Below, piece after piece: positions 52,716 to 63,689 of a stretch of 64,000 nucleotides of DNA (position 1 is the stretch's first letter; each line of letters starts with the position of its first letter). A program made the translations under genes and the position numbers. Below the pieces are notes generated by a model. That model had not been told where the DNA came from. It saw nothing but the letters and a program-made list of their open reading frames with translations, and searched no databases. The DNA comes from Bufo bufo (Eukaryota; Chordata; Amphibia; Anura; Bufonidae): positions 31,736,192-31,800,191 of the forward strand of contig NC_053392.1 in assembly GCF_905171765.1 (NCBI RefSeq). The letters run 5' to 3'.

Positions 52716-55501
52716 TTAATTAGTATTTTGTGGAAGCAGGTATAATGTAGGCCTCAATCAATATTTGGTGGAAACAGGTACCGGTATATCGAACCCCTTA
52801 ATCAGTATTTTGTGGAAGCATGTATATCTCAGCCCTCAATCAGTATATTGTGGAAGCAGGTATATTACAGCCCTCAATTATAATTTTGTGGAAGCAGGTA
52901 TATCAAACCCCTTAATCAGTATTTTGTGGAAGCAGGTATATTGCAGCCGTCAATCAGTATTTTGTGGAAGCAGGTATATCAAACCCCTTAATCAGCATTT
53001 TGTGGAAGCGGATAAATCGTAGGCCTCAATCAATATTTTGTAGAAACAGGTATATTGTACCCCTTAGTCAGTATTTTGTGGAATCATGTATATCTCAGCC
53101 CCTGATCAGTATTTTGTGGAAGCAGGTATATTGCAGCCCTCAATCAGTATTTTGCAGAAGTAGGTATATCAAACCTTTAATCAGTATTTTGTGGAAGCAG
53201 GTATATTGCAGCCCTCAATTAGTATTTGTTGAAGCAGGTATATCAATCCCCTTAATCAGTTTATTTTGTGGAAGCATGTATATCGCAGCCCTCAATCAGT
53301 ATTTTGCAGAAGTAGGTATATCAAACCTTTTAATCAGTATTTTGTGGAAGCAGGTATATTGCAGCCCTCAATTAGTATTTTGTTGAAGCAGGTATATCAA
53401 TCCCCTTAATCAGTTTATTTTGTGGAAGCATGTATATCGCAGCCCTCAATCAGTATTTTGCAGAAGTAGGTATATCAAACCTTTTAATCAGTATTTTGTG
53501 GAAGCAGGTATATCGCAGCCCTCAATTAGTATTTTGTTGAAGCAGGTATATCAATCCCCTTAATCCGTTTTTTTTGTGGAAGCAGGTATATCGCAGCCCT
53601 CAATCAGTATTTTGTGGAAGCAGGTATATTGCAGCCCTCAATCAATATTTTATAAAAGCGGGTATATCAAACCTTTTTAATTAGTATTTTGTGGAAGCAG
53701 GTATATCGCAGCCCTCAATCAGTATTTTGTGGAAGCAGAAATTTTGCAGCTCTCAATCAGTATTTTGTGGAAGCAGGTATATCAAACCCCTTAATCAGTA
53801 TTTTGTGGAAGCAGGTAAACCGCTTTCCTTAATCAATATTTGGTGGAAACAGGTATATCGAACCCCTTAATCAGTATTTTGTGGAAGCAGATATGTTGCA
53901 GCCCTCAATCAGTATTTTGTGGAAGCAGGCATATCAAACCCCTTAATCAGCATTTTGTGGAAGCAGGTATATCGTAGGCCTCAATCAATATTTTGTAGAA
54001 ACATGTATATCGCAGCCCTCAATCAGTATTTTGCAGAAGTAGGTATATCAAACCTTTTAATCAGTATTTTGTGGAAGCAGGTATATTGCAGCCCTCAATT
54101 AGTATTTTGTTGAAGCAGGTATATCAATCCCCTTAATCAGTTTATTTTGTGGAAGCATGTATATCGCAGCCCTCAATCAGTATTTTGCAGAAGTAGGTAT
54201 ATCAAACCTTTTAATCAGTATTTTGTGGAAGCAGGTATATCGCAGCCCTCAATTAGTATTTTGTTGAAGCAGGTATATCAATCCCCTTAATCCGTTTTTT
54301 TTTGTGGAAGCAGGTATATCGCAGCCCTCAATCAGTATTTTGTGGAAGCAGGTATATTGCAGCCCTCAATCAATATTTTATAAAAGCGGGTATATCAAAC
54401 CTTTTTAATTAGTATTTTGTGGAAGCAGGTATATCGCAGCCCTCAATCAGTATTTTGTGGAAGCAGAAATTTTGCAGCTCTCAATCAGTATTTTGTGGAA
54501 GCAGGTATATCAAACCCCTTAATCAGTATTTTGTGGAAGCAGGTAAACCGCTTTCCTTAATCAATATTTGGTGGAAACAGGTATATCGAACCCCTTAATC
54601 AGTATTTTGTGGAAGCAGATATGTTGCAGCCCTCAATCAGTATTTTGTGGAAGCAGGCATATCAAACCCCTTAATCAGCATTTTGTGGAAGCAGGTATAT
54701 CGTAGGCCTCAATCAATATTTTGTAGAAACAGGTATATCGTACCCCTTAGTCAGTATTTTGTGGAATCATGTATATCTCAGCCCTTAATCAATGTTTTGT
54801 GGAAGCAGGTAAACCACTTTCCTTAATCAATATTTGGTGGAAACAGGTATATCGAACCCCTTAATCAGTATTTTGTGGAAGCAGGTATATTGCAGCCCTC
54901 AATCAGTATTTTGTAGAAGCAGGTATATCAAACCCCTTTATCAATATTTTGTAGAAACAGGGATATTGCAGGCTTAAACCAATATTTGTTGGAAACAGGT
55001 ATATTGCAGCCCTTAATCAGTATTTTGTGGAAGCGGGTATATTGCAGCCCTCAATCAGTATTTTGCAGAAGTAGGTATATCAAACCTTTTAATCAGTATT
55101 TTGTGGAAGCAGGTATATCGCAGCCCTCAATTAGTATTTTGTTGAAGCAGGTATATCAATCCCCTTAATCTGTTTTTTTTTTGTGGAAGCAGGTATATCG
55201 CAGCCCTCAATCAGTATTTTGCAGAAGTAGGTATATCAAACCTTTTAATCAGTATTTTGTGGAAGCAGGTATATCGCAGCCCTCAATTAGTATTTTGTTG
55301 AAGCAGGTATATCAATCCCCTTAATCAGTTTTTTTTGTGGAAGCAGGTATATCGCAGCCCTCAATCAGTATTTTGTGGAAGCAGGTATATTGCAGCCCTC
55401 AATCAATATTTTATAAAAGCGGGTATATCAAACCTTTTAATCAGTATTTTGTGGAAGCAGGTAAATCGCAGCCCTCAATCAGTATTTTGTGGAAGCAGAC
55501 A
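52716..55501 (+). repeat. 38-bp minisatellite, block 5
   Basis: Continues block 4 after the TTAA element. About 73 units. Larger segments are duplicated inside it: 53260-53990 recurs almost exactly as 54000-54720 (cagaagtaggtatatcaaac, ccgctttccttaatcaatat). Confidence 0.92.
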
Positions 55502-56418
55502 CGGTGCAGACCAAAAGTTTGGACACACCTTCTCATTCAAAGAGTTTTCATTATTTTCATGACTATGAAGGCATCAAAACTATGAATTAACACATGTGGA
55601 ATTATATACATAACAAACAAGTGTGAAACAACTGAAAATATGTCATATTCTAGGTTTTTCAAAGTAGCCACCTTTTGCTTTGATTACTGCTTTGCACACT
55701 CTTGGCATTCTCTTGTTGAGCTTCAAGAGGTAGTCCCCTGAAATGGTTTTCACTTCACAGGTGTGCCCTGTCAGGTTTAATAAGTGGGATTTCTTGCCTT
55801 ATAAATGGGGTTGGGACCATCAGTTGTGTTGAGGAGAAGTCAGGTGGATACACAGCTGATAGTCCTACTGAATAGACTGTTAGAATTTGTATTATGGCAA
55901 GAAAAAAAGCAGCTAAGTAAAGAAAAACGAGTGGCCATCATTACTTTAAGAAATGAACGTCAGTCAGTCATCCGAAAAATTGGGAAAACTTTGAAAGTAA
56001 GGGCTATTTGACCATGAAGGAGAGTGATGGGGTGCTGCGCCAGATGACCTGGCCTCCAGTCACCGGACCTGAACCCAATCGAGATGGTTTGGGGTGAGCT
56101 GGACCGCAGAGTGAAGGCAAAAGGGCCAACAAGTGCTAAGCATCTCTGGGAACTCCTTCAAGACTGTTGGAAGACCATTTCAGGGGACTACCTCTTGAAG
56201 CTCATCAAGAGAATGCAAAGAGTGTGCAAAGCAGTAATCAAGCAAAAGGTGGCTACTTTGAGAACCTAGAATATGAAACATATTTTCAGTTGTTTCACAC
56301 TTGTTTGTTATGTATATAATTCCACATGTGTTAATTCATAGTTTTTGATGCCTTCATAGTCATGAAAATAATGAAAACTCTTTGAATGAGAAGGTGTCTA
56401 AACTTTTGGTCTGTACTG
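55502..56418 (+). mobile_element. Tc1-like element, internally deleted (~917 bp)
   Basis: Ends cggtgcagaccaaaagtttg (mutated) and the complement of acttttggtctgtactg. TA (56419-56420) is on the right and the left TA is mutated. Inner inverted repeats include ttctcattcaaagagttttc. It splits the 38-bp array. Confidence 0.88.
55895..56269 (+). pseudogene. Tc1 transposase remnant
   Basis: An N-terminal helix-turn-helix part (KKQLSKEKRVAIITLRNE) is followed by a large internal deletion that removes both Asp regions. The C-terminal part then reads [17 protein letters not shown] (spanning a frameshift, rest open 56084-56269). Non-functional. Confidence 0.85.
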
Positions 56419-57407
56419 TATATCAATCCCCTTAATCAGTTTTTGTGGAAGCAGGTATTTCGCAGCCCTCAATCAGTATTTATGTGGAAGCAGGTATATC
56501 GCAGGCCCTCAATCAGTATTTTGTGGAAGCAGGTATATTAATCCCCTTAATCAGTTTTTGGTGGAAGCAGGTATTTCGCAGCCCTCAATCAGTATTTTGT
56601 GAAGCAGGTATATCAAACCCCTTAATCAGTATTTTGTGGAAGCAAGTATATCGCAAGCCGTCAATCAGTATTTTGTGGAAGCAGGCATATCAAACCCTTA
56701 ATCAGTATTTTGTGGAAGCAGGTATAATGTAGGCCTTAATCAATATTTGCTGGAAACAGGTATAGCGAACCCCTTAATCAGTATTTTGTGGAAGCATGTA
56801 TATCTCAGCCCTCAATTAGTATATTGTGGAAGCAGGTATATTACAGCCTTCAATCATAATTTTGTGGAAGCAGTATATCAAACCCCTTAATCAGTATTTT
56901 GTGGAAGCAGGTATATTGCAGCCCTCAATCAGTATTTTGTGGAAGCAGGCATATCAAACCCCTTAATCAGCATTTTGTGGAAGCAGGTATATCGTAGGCC
57001 TCAATCAATATTTTGTAGAAACAGGTATATCGTACCCCTTAGTCAGTATTTTGTGGAATCATGTATATCTCAGCCCTCAATCAGTATTTTGTTGAAGCAG
57101 GTATATTGCAGCCCTCAATCAGTATTTTGTGGAAGCAGGTATATCAAACCCCTTAATCAGTATTTTGTGGAAGCAGGTATATTGTAGGCCTCAATCAATA
57201 TTTGGTGGAAACAGGTATATCGAACCCCTTAATCAGTATTTTGTAAAAGCAGGTATATAGCAGGCCTAAATCAATATTTGGTGGAAACAGGTATATCGAA
57301 CCCCATAATCAGTATTTTGTGAAAGCAGGTATATAGCAGGCCTCAATCAATATTAGGTGGAAACAGGTATATCGAACCCCATAATCAGTATATTGTGGAA
57401 GCAGGTA
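56419..57407 (+). repeat. 38-bp minisatellite, block 6
   Basis: About 26 units, continuing block 5 after the Tc1. The final units carry aatcaatatttggtggaaac variants. Confidence 0.92.
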
Positions 57408-59601
57408 CAGTAGGTGAACCCGATTTTGTGTCAATCTCGCTGTATTTCTCGGCGAGATTGAGCACATACGAGCCCCATCGCGGGAGCCAGCGCCGAGCTG
57501 GCTTGCCGCGATGGAGACAGAGCCGTCATAGAAGCGACGGGAGATCCGACTTGGATTCCCGCCAATTCTACAACGTGTGCGGCGTTTGTTATGAATCCTG
57601 AGGGGGAGTCCCCGCCGGATTTTAAATAAAAATCCGGCCTGGGTCCCGCCCTCAGGAGCATACCGTGCCCTTAGGTCTGTTATGGGTTGTAAGGAGAGCC
57701 CCCCCTACGCCGAAAAAAACGGCGTAGGGGGTCCCCTACAATCCATACCAGACCCGTATCCAAAGCACGCTACCCGGCCAGCCAGGAAGGGAGTGGGGAC
57801 GAGCGATCGCTCCCCCCCCTCCTGAGCCGTACCAGGCTGCATGCCCTCAACATGGGGGGTTGGGTGCTCTGGGGCAGGGGGCGCACTGCGGCCCCCCCAC
57901 CTCAGAGCACCCTGTCCCCATGTTGATGAGGACAGGGCCCCTTCCCGACAACCCTGGCCGTTGGTTGTCGGGGTATGCGGGCGGGAGGCTTATCGGGAAT
58001 CTGGGAGCCCCCTTTAATAAGGGGGCCCCCAGATACCGGCCCCCCACCCTAAGTGAATGAGTATGGGGTACATCGTACCCCTACCCATTCACCTGCAAGA
58101 AAAGTGGTAAAAACACAAATAAACCACACAGTGTATTAAAATATTTTATTTTTCTGCTCCGGAGGCCGCCCCCTGTCTTCTTTATTAGCTCTTTTACCAG
58201 GGGGGGGCTCTTCTTCTTCCGATATCCCGACGGGTCCTTCTCCGCTATCCGGGGGGGTCTTCACAACTCTCCGGGGTTCTCCTTCTGTCTTCTCCTTCTG
58301 TCTTGTTGTCTCCTTCTGTCTTCTGTCTCCGGGTTCTCCTTCTGTCTTCTCCGCTATCCGGGGGGTCTTCTCAACTCTCGGGGTTCTCCTCTGTCTTCTC
58401 CTTCTGTCTTGTTGTCTCCTTCTGTCCTTCTGTCTCCGGGGTTCTCCTTCTGTTTTCGCCTCTATCTGTTGTTGACTCGGCGCACCCCGGTTCTTCGTCT
58501 CGCGAGACTCGGCGCACCCCGATTCTTCGTCTCCCGAGACGTCTCGCGAGACGAAGAATCGGGGTGCGCCGAGTCTCGCGAGACGAAGAACCGGGGTGCG
58601 CCGAGTCAACAACAGATAGAGGCGAAAACAGAAGGAGAACCCCGGAGACAGAAGACAGAAGGAGACAACAAGACAGAAGGAGAAGACAGAAGGAGACAAC
58701 AAGACAGAAGGAGAAGACAGAAGGAGAACCCCGGAGAGTTGAGAAGACCCCCCCGGATAGCGGGAGAAGACCCGTCGGGATATCGGAAGAAGAAGAGCCC
58801 CCCCCTGGTAAAAGAGCTAATAAAGAAGACAGGGGGCGGCCTCCGGAGCAGAAAAATAAAATATTTTAATACACTGTGTGGTTTATTTGTGTTTTTACCA
58901 CTTTTCTTGCAGGTGAATGGGTAGGGGTACGAAGTACCCCATACTCAATTCACTTAGGGTGGGGGGCAGGTATCTGGTGGCCCCCTTATTAAAGGGGGCT
59001 CCCAGATTCCGATAAGCCTCCCGCCCGCATACCCCGACAACCAACGGCCAGGGTTGTCGGGAAGGGGCCCTGTCCTCATCAACATGGGGACAGGGTGCTC
59101 TGAGGTGGGGGGGGCCGCAGTGCGCCCCCTGCCCCAGAGCACCCAACCCCCCATGTTGAGGGCATGCAGCCTGGTACGGCTCAGGAGGGGGGGGGGGGGC
59201 GCTCGCTCGTCCCCACTCCCTTCCTGGCTGGCCGGGGTAGCGTGCTTTGGATACGGGTCTGGTATGGATTGTAGGGGGACCCCTACGCCGTTTTTTTTCG
59301 GCGTAGGGGGGGCTCTCCTTACAACCCATAACAGACCTAAGGGGCCCGGTATGCTCCTGAGGGCGGGACCCAGGCCGGATTTTATTTAAAATCCGGCGGG
59401 GACTTCCCCCACAGGATTCATAACAAACGCCGCACACGTGTAGAATTGGCGGGAATCCAAGTCGGATCTCCCGTCCGCTTCTATGACGCGCTTGCTGGGA
59501 TGTGCTGTCCACTATCCCAGTGAGTGCGAGATCTCGGCAGCATGTCGCGAGTATCAGCGCGACGCTGTCGTGCTAAAAACACATGTCAGAAACACCTACT
59601 G
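57408..59601. mobile_element. 2.2-kb GC-rich palindromic element
   Basis: Ends CAGTAGGTG and CACCTACTG are flanked by TA (57406-57407 and 59602-59603), inserted in the 38-bp array. The two halves are near-complete inverted repeats around 58540/58541, with smaller nested hairpins (ctacgccgaaaaaaacggcg, ccggattttatttaaaatcc) and tandem ttctccttctgtcttc repeats near the centre. Arg-rich open frames on both strands follow from the repeats. The class is not recognised. Confidence 0.8.
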
Positions 59602-59794
59602 TATATTACAGCCCTCAATCAAAATTTTGTGGAAGCAGGTATATCAATCCCCTTAATCAGTATTTCGTATGTAAGCAGGTAAATCGCAGCCCTCACTCAG
59701 TATTTTGTGGAAGCAGGTATATCAAACCCCATAAACAGTATTTTGTGGAAGCAGGTATATTGCAGCCCTAAATCAGAATTTTGTGGAAGCAGGT
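59602..59794 (+). repeat. 38-bp minisatellite, block 7 (outer end)
   Basis: About five units, the last of the array. It ends at an LTR-like start. Confidence 0.85.
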
Positions 59795-60015
59795 TGTCAC
59801 GATCAGTGTGGGGGAAAACGACCACACTGAACATATTAGGGAAGGGGAACATTAACTGGGCCTGGAAACTAGGGAAGAAACAGGACACCTCCTAAACATC
59901 CCTGATTCGGGCCCTAACTACCTATCAATATTAATTTACCTTGAAGGTAGGAATATTCATATGCAGGATACCTAGGCCCTTATTTTCCTATAATGCCCTT
60001 GAATAAGGTTAGGAC
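59795..60015 (+). mobile_element. LTR-like start, truncated
   Basis: TGTCACGATCAGTGTGGGGG has the usual start of many vertebrate Gypsy-type LTRs and interrupts the 38-bp array. After 220 bp a hAT begins, so the rest is not visible. Confidence 0.45.
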
Positions 60016-60539
60016 TAGGGTTGAGCAAACCCGAACTGTAAAGTTTGTGTTCCTACCAGAACTTTAGAATTTTTGGACCCCGGACCCGAACCCAAACTTT
60101 TCAGTAAAAGTTTGGGTTCGAATTTGGTGTTCAGCGAATTAATGGTGCTTTTTGAAAGGCTGCAGAGCAGCTAATTAACAAGCGTTTAACTTGTGTGCCC
60201 TTAGAAGCCATCACAGCCATGCCTACTAATGGCATGGCTGTGATTGGCCATTGCAGCAAGTGACCAAGCCTCTATATAAGCTGGAGTCATGTAGCGCTGC
60301 ACGTCTCTCTGCTCTTACTAGTGTAGGGATAGGATGCTTCTGCTGTGAGGGAGAGAATAGGAAATAATCTGTTATCAGAAGTGCTTGTTAACTCAGCGAT
60401 TTTATTTTGTGGGTGCAGTGCATCATTTTTTTTACCTGCCCTGAGCCCAGTGACACAGAAAAATAACTTATCTGTCTGTTAGTTAGGTGGGCATTGGCAG
60501 CCATTTTGTGCAAGTTCAGTGCACCAGCACAGCATATGT

Positions 60540-61660
60540 GCATTTGTGACAGTCAAATACTGCAGTTTATATTCAGGGTTTAAATAAAAAACAACCCTTT
60601 TTTTGCAAGACCCTACATCTGGGGCCTTTGCTGCATTTATCACAGTGAAATACAAGCTTTAAATACTGCAATTATATTCTGGGTTTAAAAAAAACACAAA
60701 TTTTTTACAAGATAATACATTTTGGGTCCATTGCTGAATTTCTAACTGTCAAATACAAACTTTTTAAATACTGCAGTTATAGTCTAGGTTTAAAAAAACA
60801 CCCATTTTTTGCAAGATAATACATTTTGGGTCCTTTGCTGAATTTGTGACAGTGAAATACAAGCTTTAAATACTGCAATTATATTCTGGGTTTAAAAAAA
60901 CACCCATTTTTGCAATACCCTACATCTGGGGCCTTTGCTGAATTTGTCACAGTGAAATACTAGTGTTAGATACTGCTGTTATATTCTGGTTTTAAAAAAA
61001 CACCCATTTTGTGCAAGATAATACATTTTCGGCCTTTGTTGCATTTGTGACAGTGAAATACAAGCTTTAAATACTGCAATTATATGCTGGGTTTAAAAAA
61101 AACATCCATTGTGGGCAAGATAATACATTTGCGACCTTTGTTGCATTTGTGACAGTCAAATACTAGTGTTAGATACTGCTGTTATATTCTGGTTTTAAAA
61201 AACACCCATTTTGGGCAAGATAATACGCTTGCGGCCTTTGCTGCATTTCTGACCATGAAATACAAGCTTTAAATACTGCAATTATATACTGGGTTTAAAA
61301 AAAACACCCATTTTGGGCAAGATAATAAATTTGCTGCCTTTGCTGCATTTCTGGCAGTCCAATACAAGTGTTAGATACTGCTGTTATATTCTGGTTTAAA
61401 AAAACACCCATTTTGGGCAAGATAATACATTTGCGGCCCTTGCTGCATTTCTGACAGTCCAATACAAGCGTTAGATACTGCTCTTATATTCTGGTTTAAA
61501 AAAACACCCATTTTGGGCAAGATAATACATTTGCGGCTTTTGTTGCATTTGTGACAGTCAAATACTAGTGTTAGATACTGCTGTTATATTCTGTTTTTAA
61601 AAAACACAAATTTTGGGCAAGATAATACATTTGCGACCTTTGCTGCATTTCTGAATAAGG
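60540..61660 (+). repeat. ~100-bp tandem array in the hAT-C leader, ~11 units
   Basis: Units contain gcaagataatacatttgcgg, cctttgctgcatttctgac and gatactgctgttatattctg (or aaatactgcaattatattct). The array lies directly upstream of the Arg/Gly-rich transposase start remnant. Confidence 0.9.
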
Positions 61661-61679
61661 AGAGCGTAAAATAAGGGAC

Positions 61680-62443
61680 ATGGTACCGGTCGTGGTGCTG
61701 CTGGTGGAGCTCCTGTTGCAGGGAGAGGACGTGGTTGATCTGTGCCAGCTACACGCATAAGTGAAACCCCTTCATCAGGTGCGAGTAGGCGACAGAACCT
61801 TTAGCGTTATTTGGTAGGGCCGAATGCGGCCCTACGAATGGTGAGGCCAGAGCAAGTACAGACTATAGTAGATTGGGGGGCTGACAGTGCCTACAGTTTC
61901 TTCGCATTGTCTCCCACCATCCCCTGCTGAAAGATCAGAGTTGGCACCTACAGTCCATGGCCATCTGTCTTTCAACTCACCCCCTTGCAAATCAGCCAAG
62001 CAGTCTGAGCCCCAAGTCATGCAGCAGTCTGTTATGCTTTTTGATGACTCTGATGGCAGGGTTTCATGGGCCATCCACATAGCCCTGCACCAGAAGTGGA
62101 AGAGATTGAGTGCACTGAACCCCAACCACTTATGTTTCAGGATGAGGACAGTGGTAGACCACCGCAGCACTTATCTGATGATGACATAACACAAGTGCCA
62201 ACGACTGCGGCTTTCTGCAGTATGCAGACCGACAAGGAGGGCAGGGGTAAAGAGTGGGTGGAAGATGATGTGGAGGATGATGAGATACTAGACCCCACAT
62301 GGAATCAAGGTCATGCGAGTGGCCTGTCCAGTTCAGAGGAAGAGGCGGTAGTTGCACAGAGGCACAAGCTCAGCAAAAGAGGGAGCAGGGTGCAAAAGCG
62401 TCTGTTTCATTCTTGGGTGACATTTTACCATTTTTGCTGTGAA
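61680..62443 (+). pseudogene. hAT-C transposase, N-terminal remnant
   Basis: Just after the array a frame reads GTGRGAAGGAPVAGRGRG, the same kind of Arg/Gly-rich start as hAT-A and hAT-B, followed by a stop. A later frame (62066-62443) has an acidic region (EWVEDDVEDDEILDPTW, SSSEEEAV) comparable with the acidic region around TWVPARREE in hAT-B. No BED finger or catalytic core follows. Confidence 0.6.
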
Positions 62444-62780
62444 TAAACCCCTGCTCTGCATAGGTGACAGGGACATACATTTCAAAAAATTGTCTGTTAC
62501 ATTGTCAGGTGACATTTTCCCAAATTTGCCGTATACAAACCCCTGCTCTGCATAGGTGACAGGAACCTAATTTTTAGAATGGTCTGTTCAATTGTTGGAT
62601 GACATGAACACAGTTTTGCCGTGAATAAACCCCTGCTCTGCATAGTTGACAGGGACCAAAATTTGAAAAAATTGTCTGTACCATTGGTGGGTGACATTAA
62701 CCCATTTTTGCCGATGAAAAACCCCTGCTCTGCATAGGTGACAGGGACTTAAATTTCAAAAATTTGTCTTTAATTGACGC
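62400..62780 (+). repeat. ~91-bp tandem repeat, 4 units
   Basis: Units share gaataaacccctgctctgca, taggtgacagggac and attgtctgt. It lies where the transposase core should be. Confidence 0.88.
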
Positions 62781-63440
62781 GCGCCCCCTCTTTTCATTCG
62801 ATCCTTCCACTTTAACAACTTGTCCCACATTTCCGCTCGATTACATTTCATCCATTGACCTCCCTTGGATGTGGTATCCCTTTCTCACGCTCCCTCTCCG
62901 GCGTGGAAACCTTATTTGCTGCTAACCGTGATCAACATGGTAGGCGCAGAAAAGAGCATAGAAAGTTGATAGAGAAGATATCCAATTGGATCGTGGACGT
63001 CACGGGGACGTGCGATCAGGCAGAAGTTATCTAGAGTCAACGAAGCGGCAGCAGGGCCTTTCCTGTCTAACGTTTCCAAATCCAAAATACCCCAGTGACA
63101 TTCCCTATGTTTTTTTATTAATCATTCTAATAACAGGGCATCTTATGAGTCCTGTATTGTTAGTTATCGTCACTACCTCCCCGAGTCAGGAGTGGGTAAT
63201 TACCGCGCGCCCCCTCCTTTACTTCGATTCTTCCACTTTAATAGCTTCTCCCACATTTCCACTTGATCACATTTCAGCCATTGACCTCCCTTGGATTTGG
63301 TATCCCTTTCTCACGCTCCCTCTCCGGCGTGGAACCCTGATTCGCCGCTAACCGTGATCAACATGGTAGGCGCAGAAAAGAACATCAAAAGTTGATAAAG
63401 AAGATATCCAATTGGATCGTGGACATCACGGGGACGTGCG
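62775..63440 (+). repeat. Direct duplication of a ~230-bp block
   Basis: 62775-63010 and 63208-63440 share gcgcgccccctc, cattgacctcccttggat, tatccctttctcacgctccc, gctaaccgtgatcaacatgg and gatatccaattggatcgtgg. About 200 bp lie between the copies. Non-coding. Confidence 0.88.
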
Positions 63441-63441
63441 A

Positions 63442-63620
63442 CATGTTGAAGCAGTATTTGTGCACACGCTTACACGTACTGACTGATGGGTCTGCCCCCT
63501 TCAACTTCTGGGTCTCCAAATTGGGCACATGGCCTGAGCTTGCCCTTGACACCTTGGAGGTGCTGGCCTTTTCTGCAGCCAGTGTATTGTCTGAACATTT
63601 GTTTAGCACGGCTGGAGGGG
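63442..63620 (+). pseudogene. hAT-C transposase, C-terminal dimerisation region
   Basis: The frame of 63392-63847 reads FNFWVSKLGTWPELALDTL and then AASVLSEHLFSTAGG, the hAT C-terminal dimerisation motif (compare SSVLSERSFSAAGG in the intact copy). Arg after Glu is replaced by His. The frame then runs into a proline-rich repeat. Only the two ends of the transposase remain in this element. Confidence 0.8.
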
Positions 63621-63689
63621 GTTATCACAGGTTATATTTTCCAATGTTTTGGGGTCTACCCAAATTTAAACAAAAAATAAATAAAAATA

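Larger units (their letters stand above)
37029..52719 (+). mobile_element. TTAA-type transposon split by the 12.7-kb hAT
   Basis: The left end is TTAACCGCCTCTGG (37029) and the right end, on the minus strand, TTAACCACCTCAGC (52719). TTAA is duplicated, and removing the element restores aaaccccttaattagtattt of the 38-bp array. Its own sequence is 37033-40029 plus 52707-52715, about 3 kb. Inside are a tandem palindrome array and inverted A/T-rich blocks. No transposase. piggyBac- or Kolobok-like by target choice. Confidence 0.8.

Noticed and set aside
58136..58869. 188-aa Arg/Glu-rich frames on both strands of the palindrome
   Set aside because: Mirror images caused by the foldback and its ttctcc repeats. 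No domain or start context.
35475..59794. The 38-bp repeat with regular spacing looks like a CRISPR array
   Set aside because: Units are head-to-tail with no unique spacers, no cas genes are present, and the window is a vertebrate genome.
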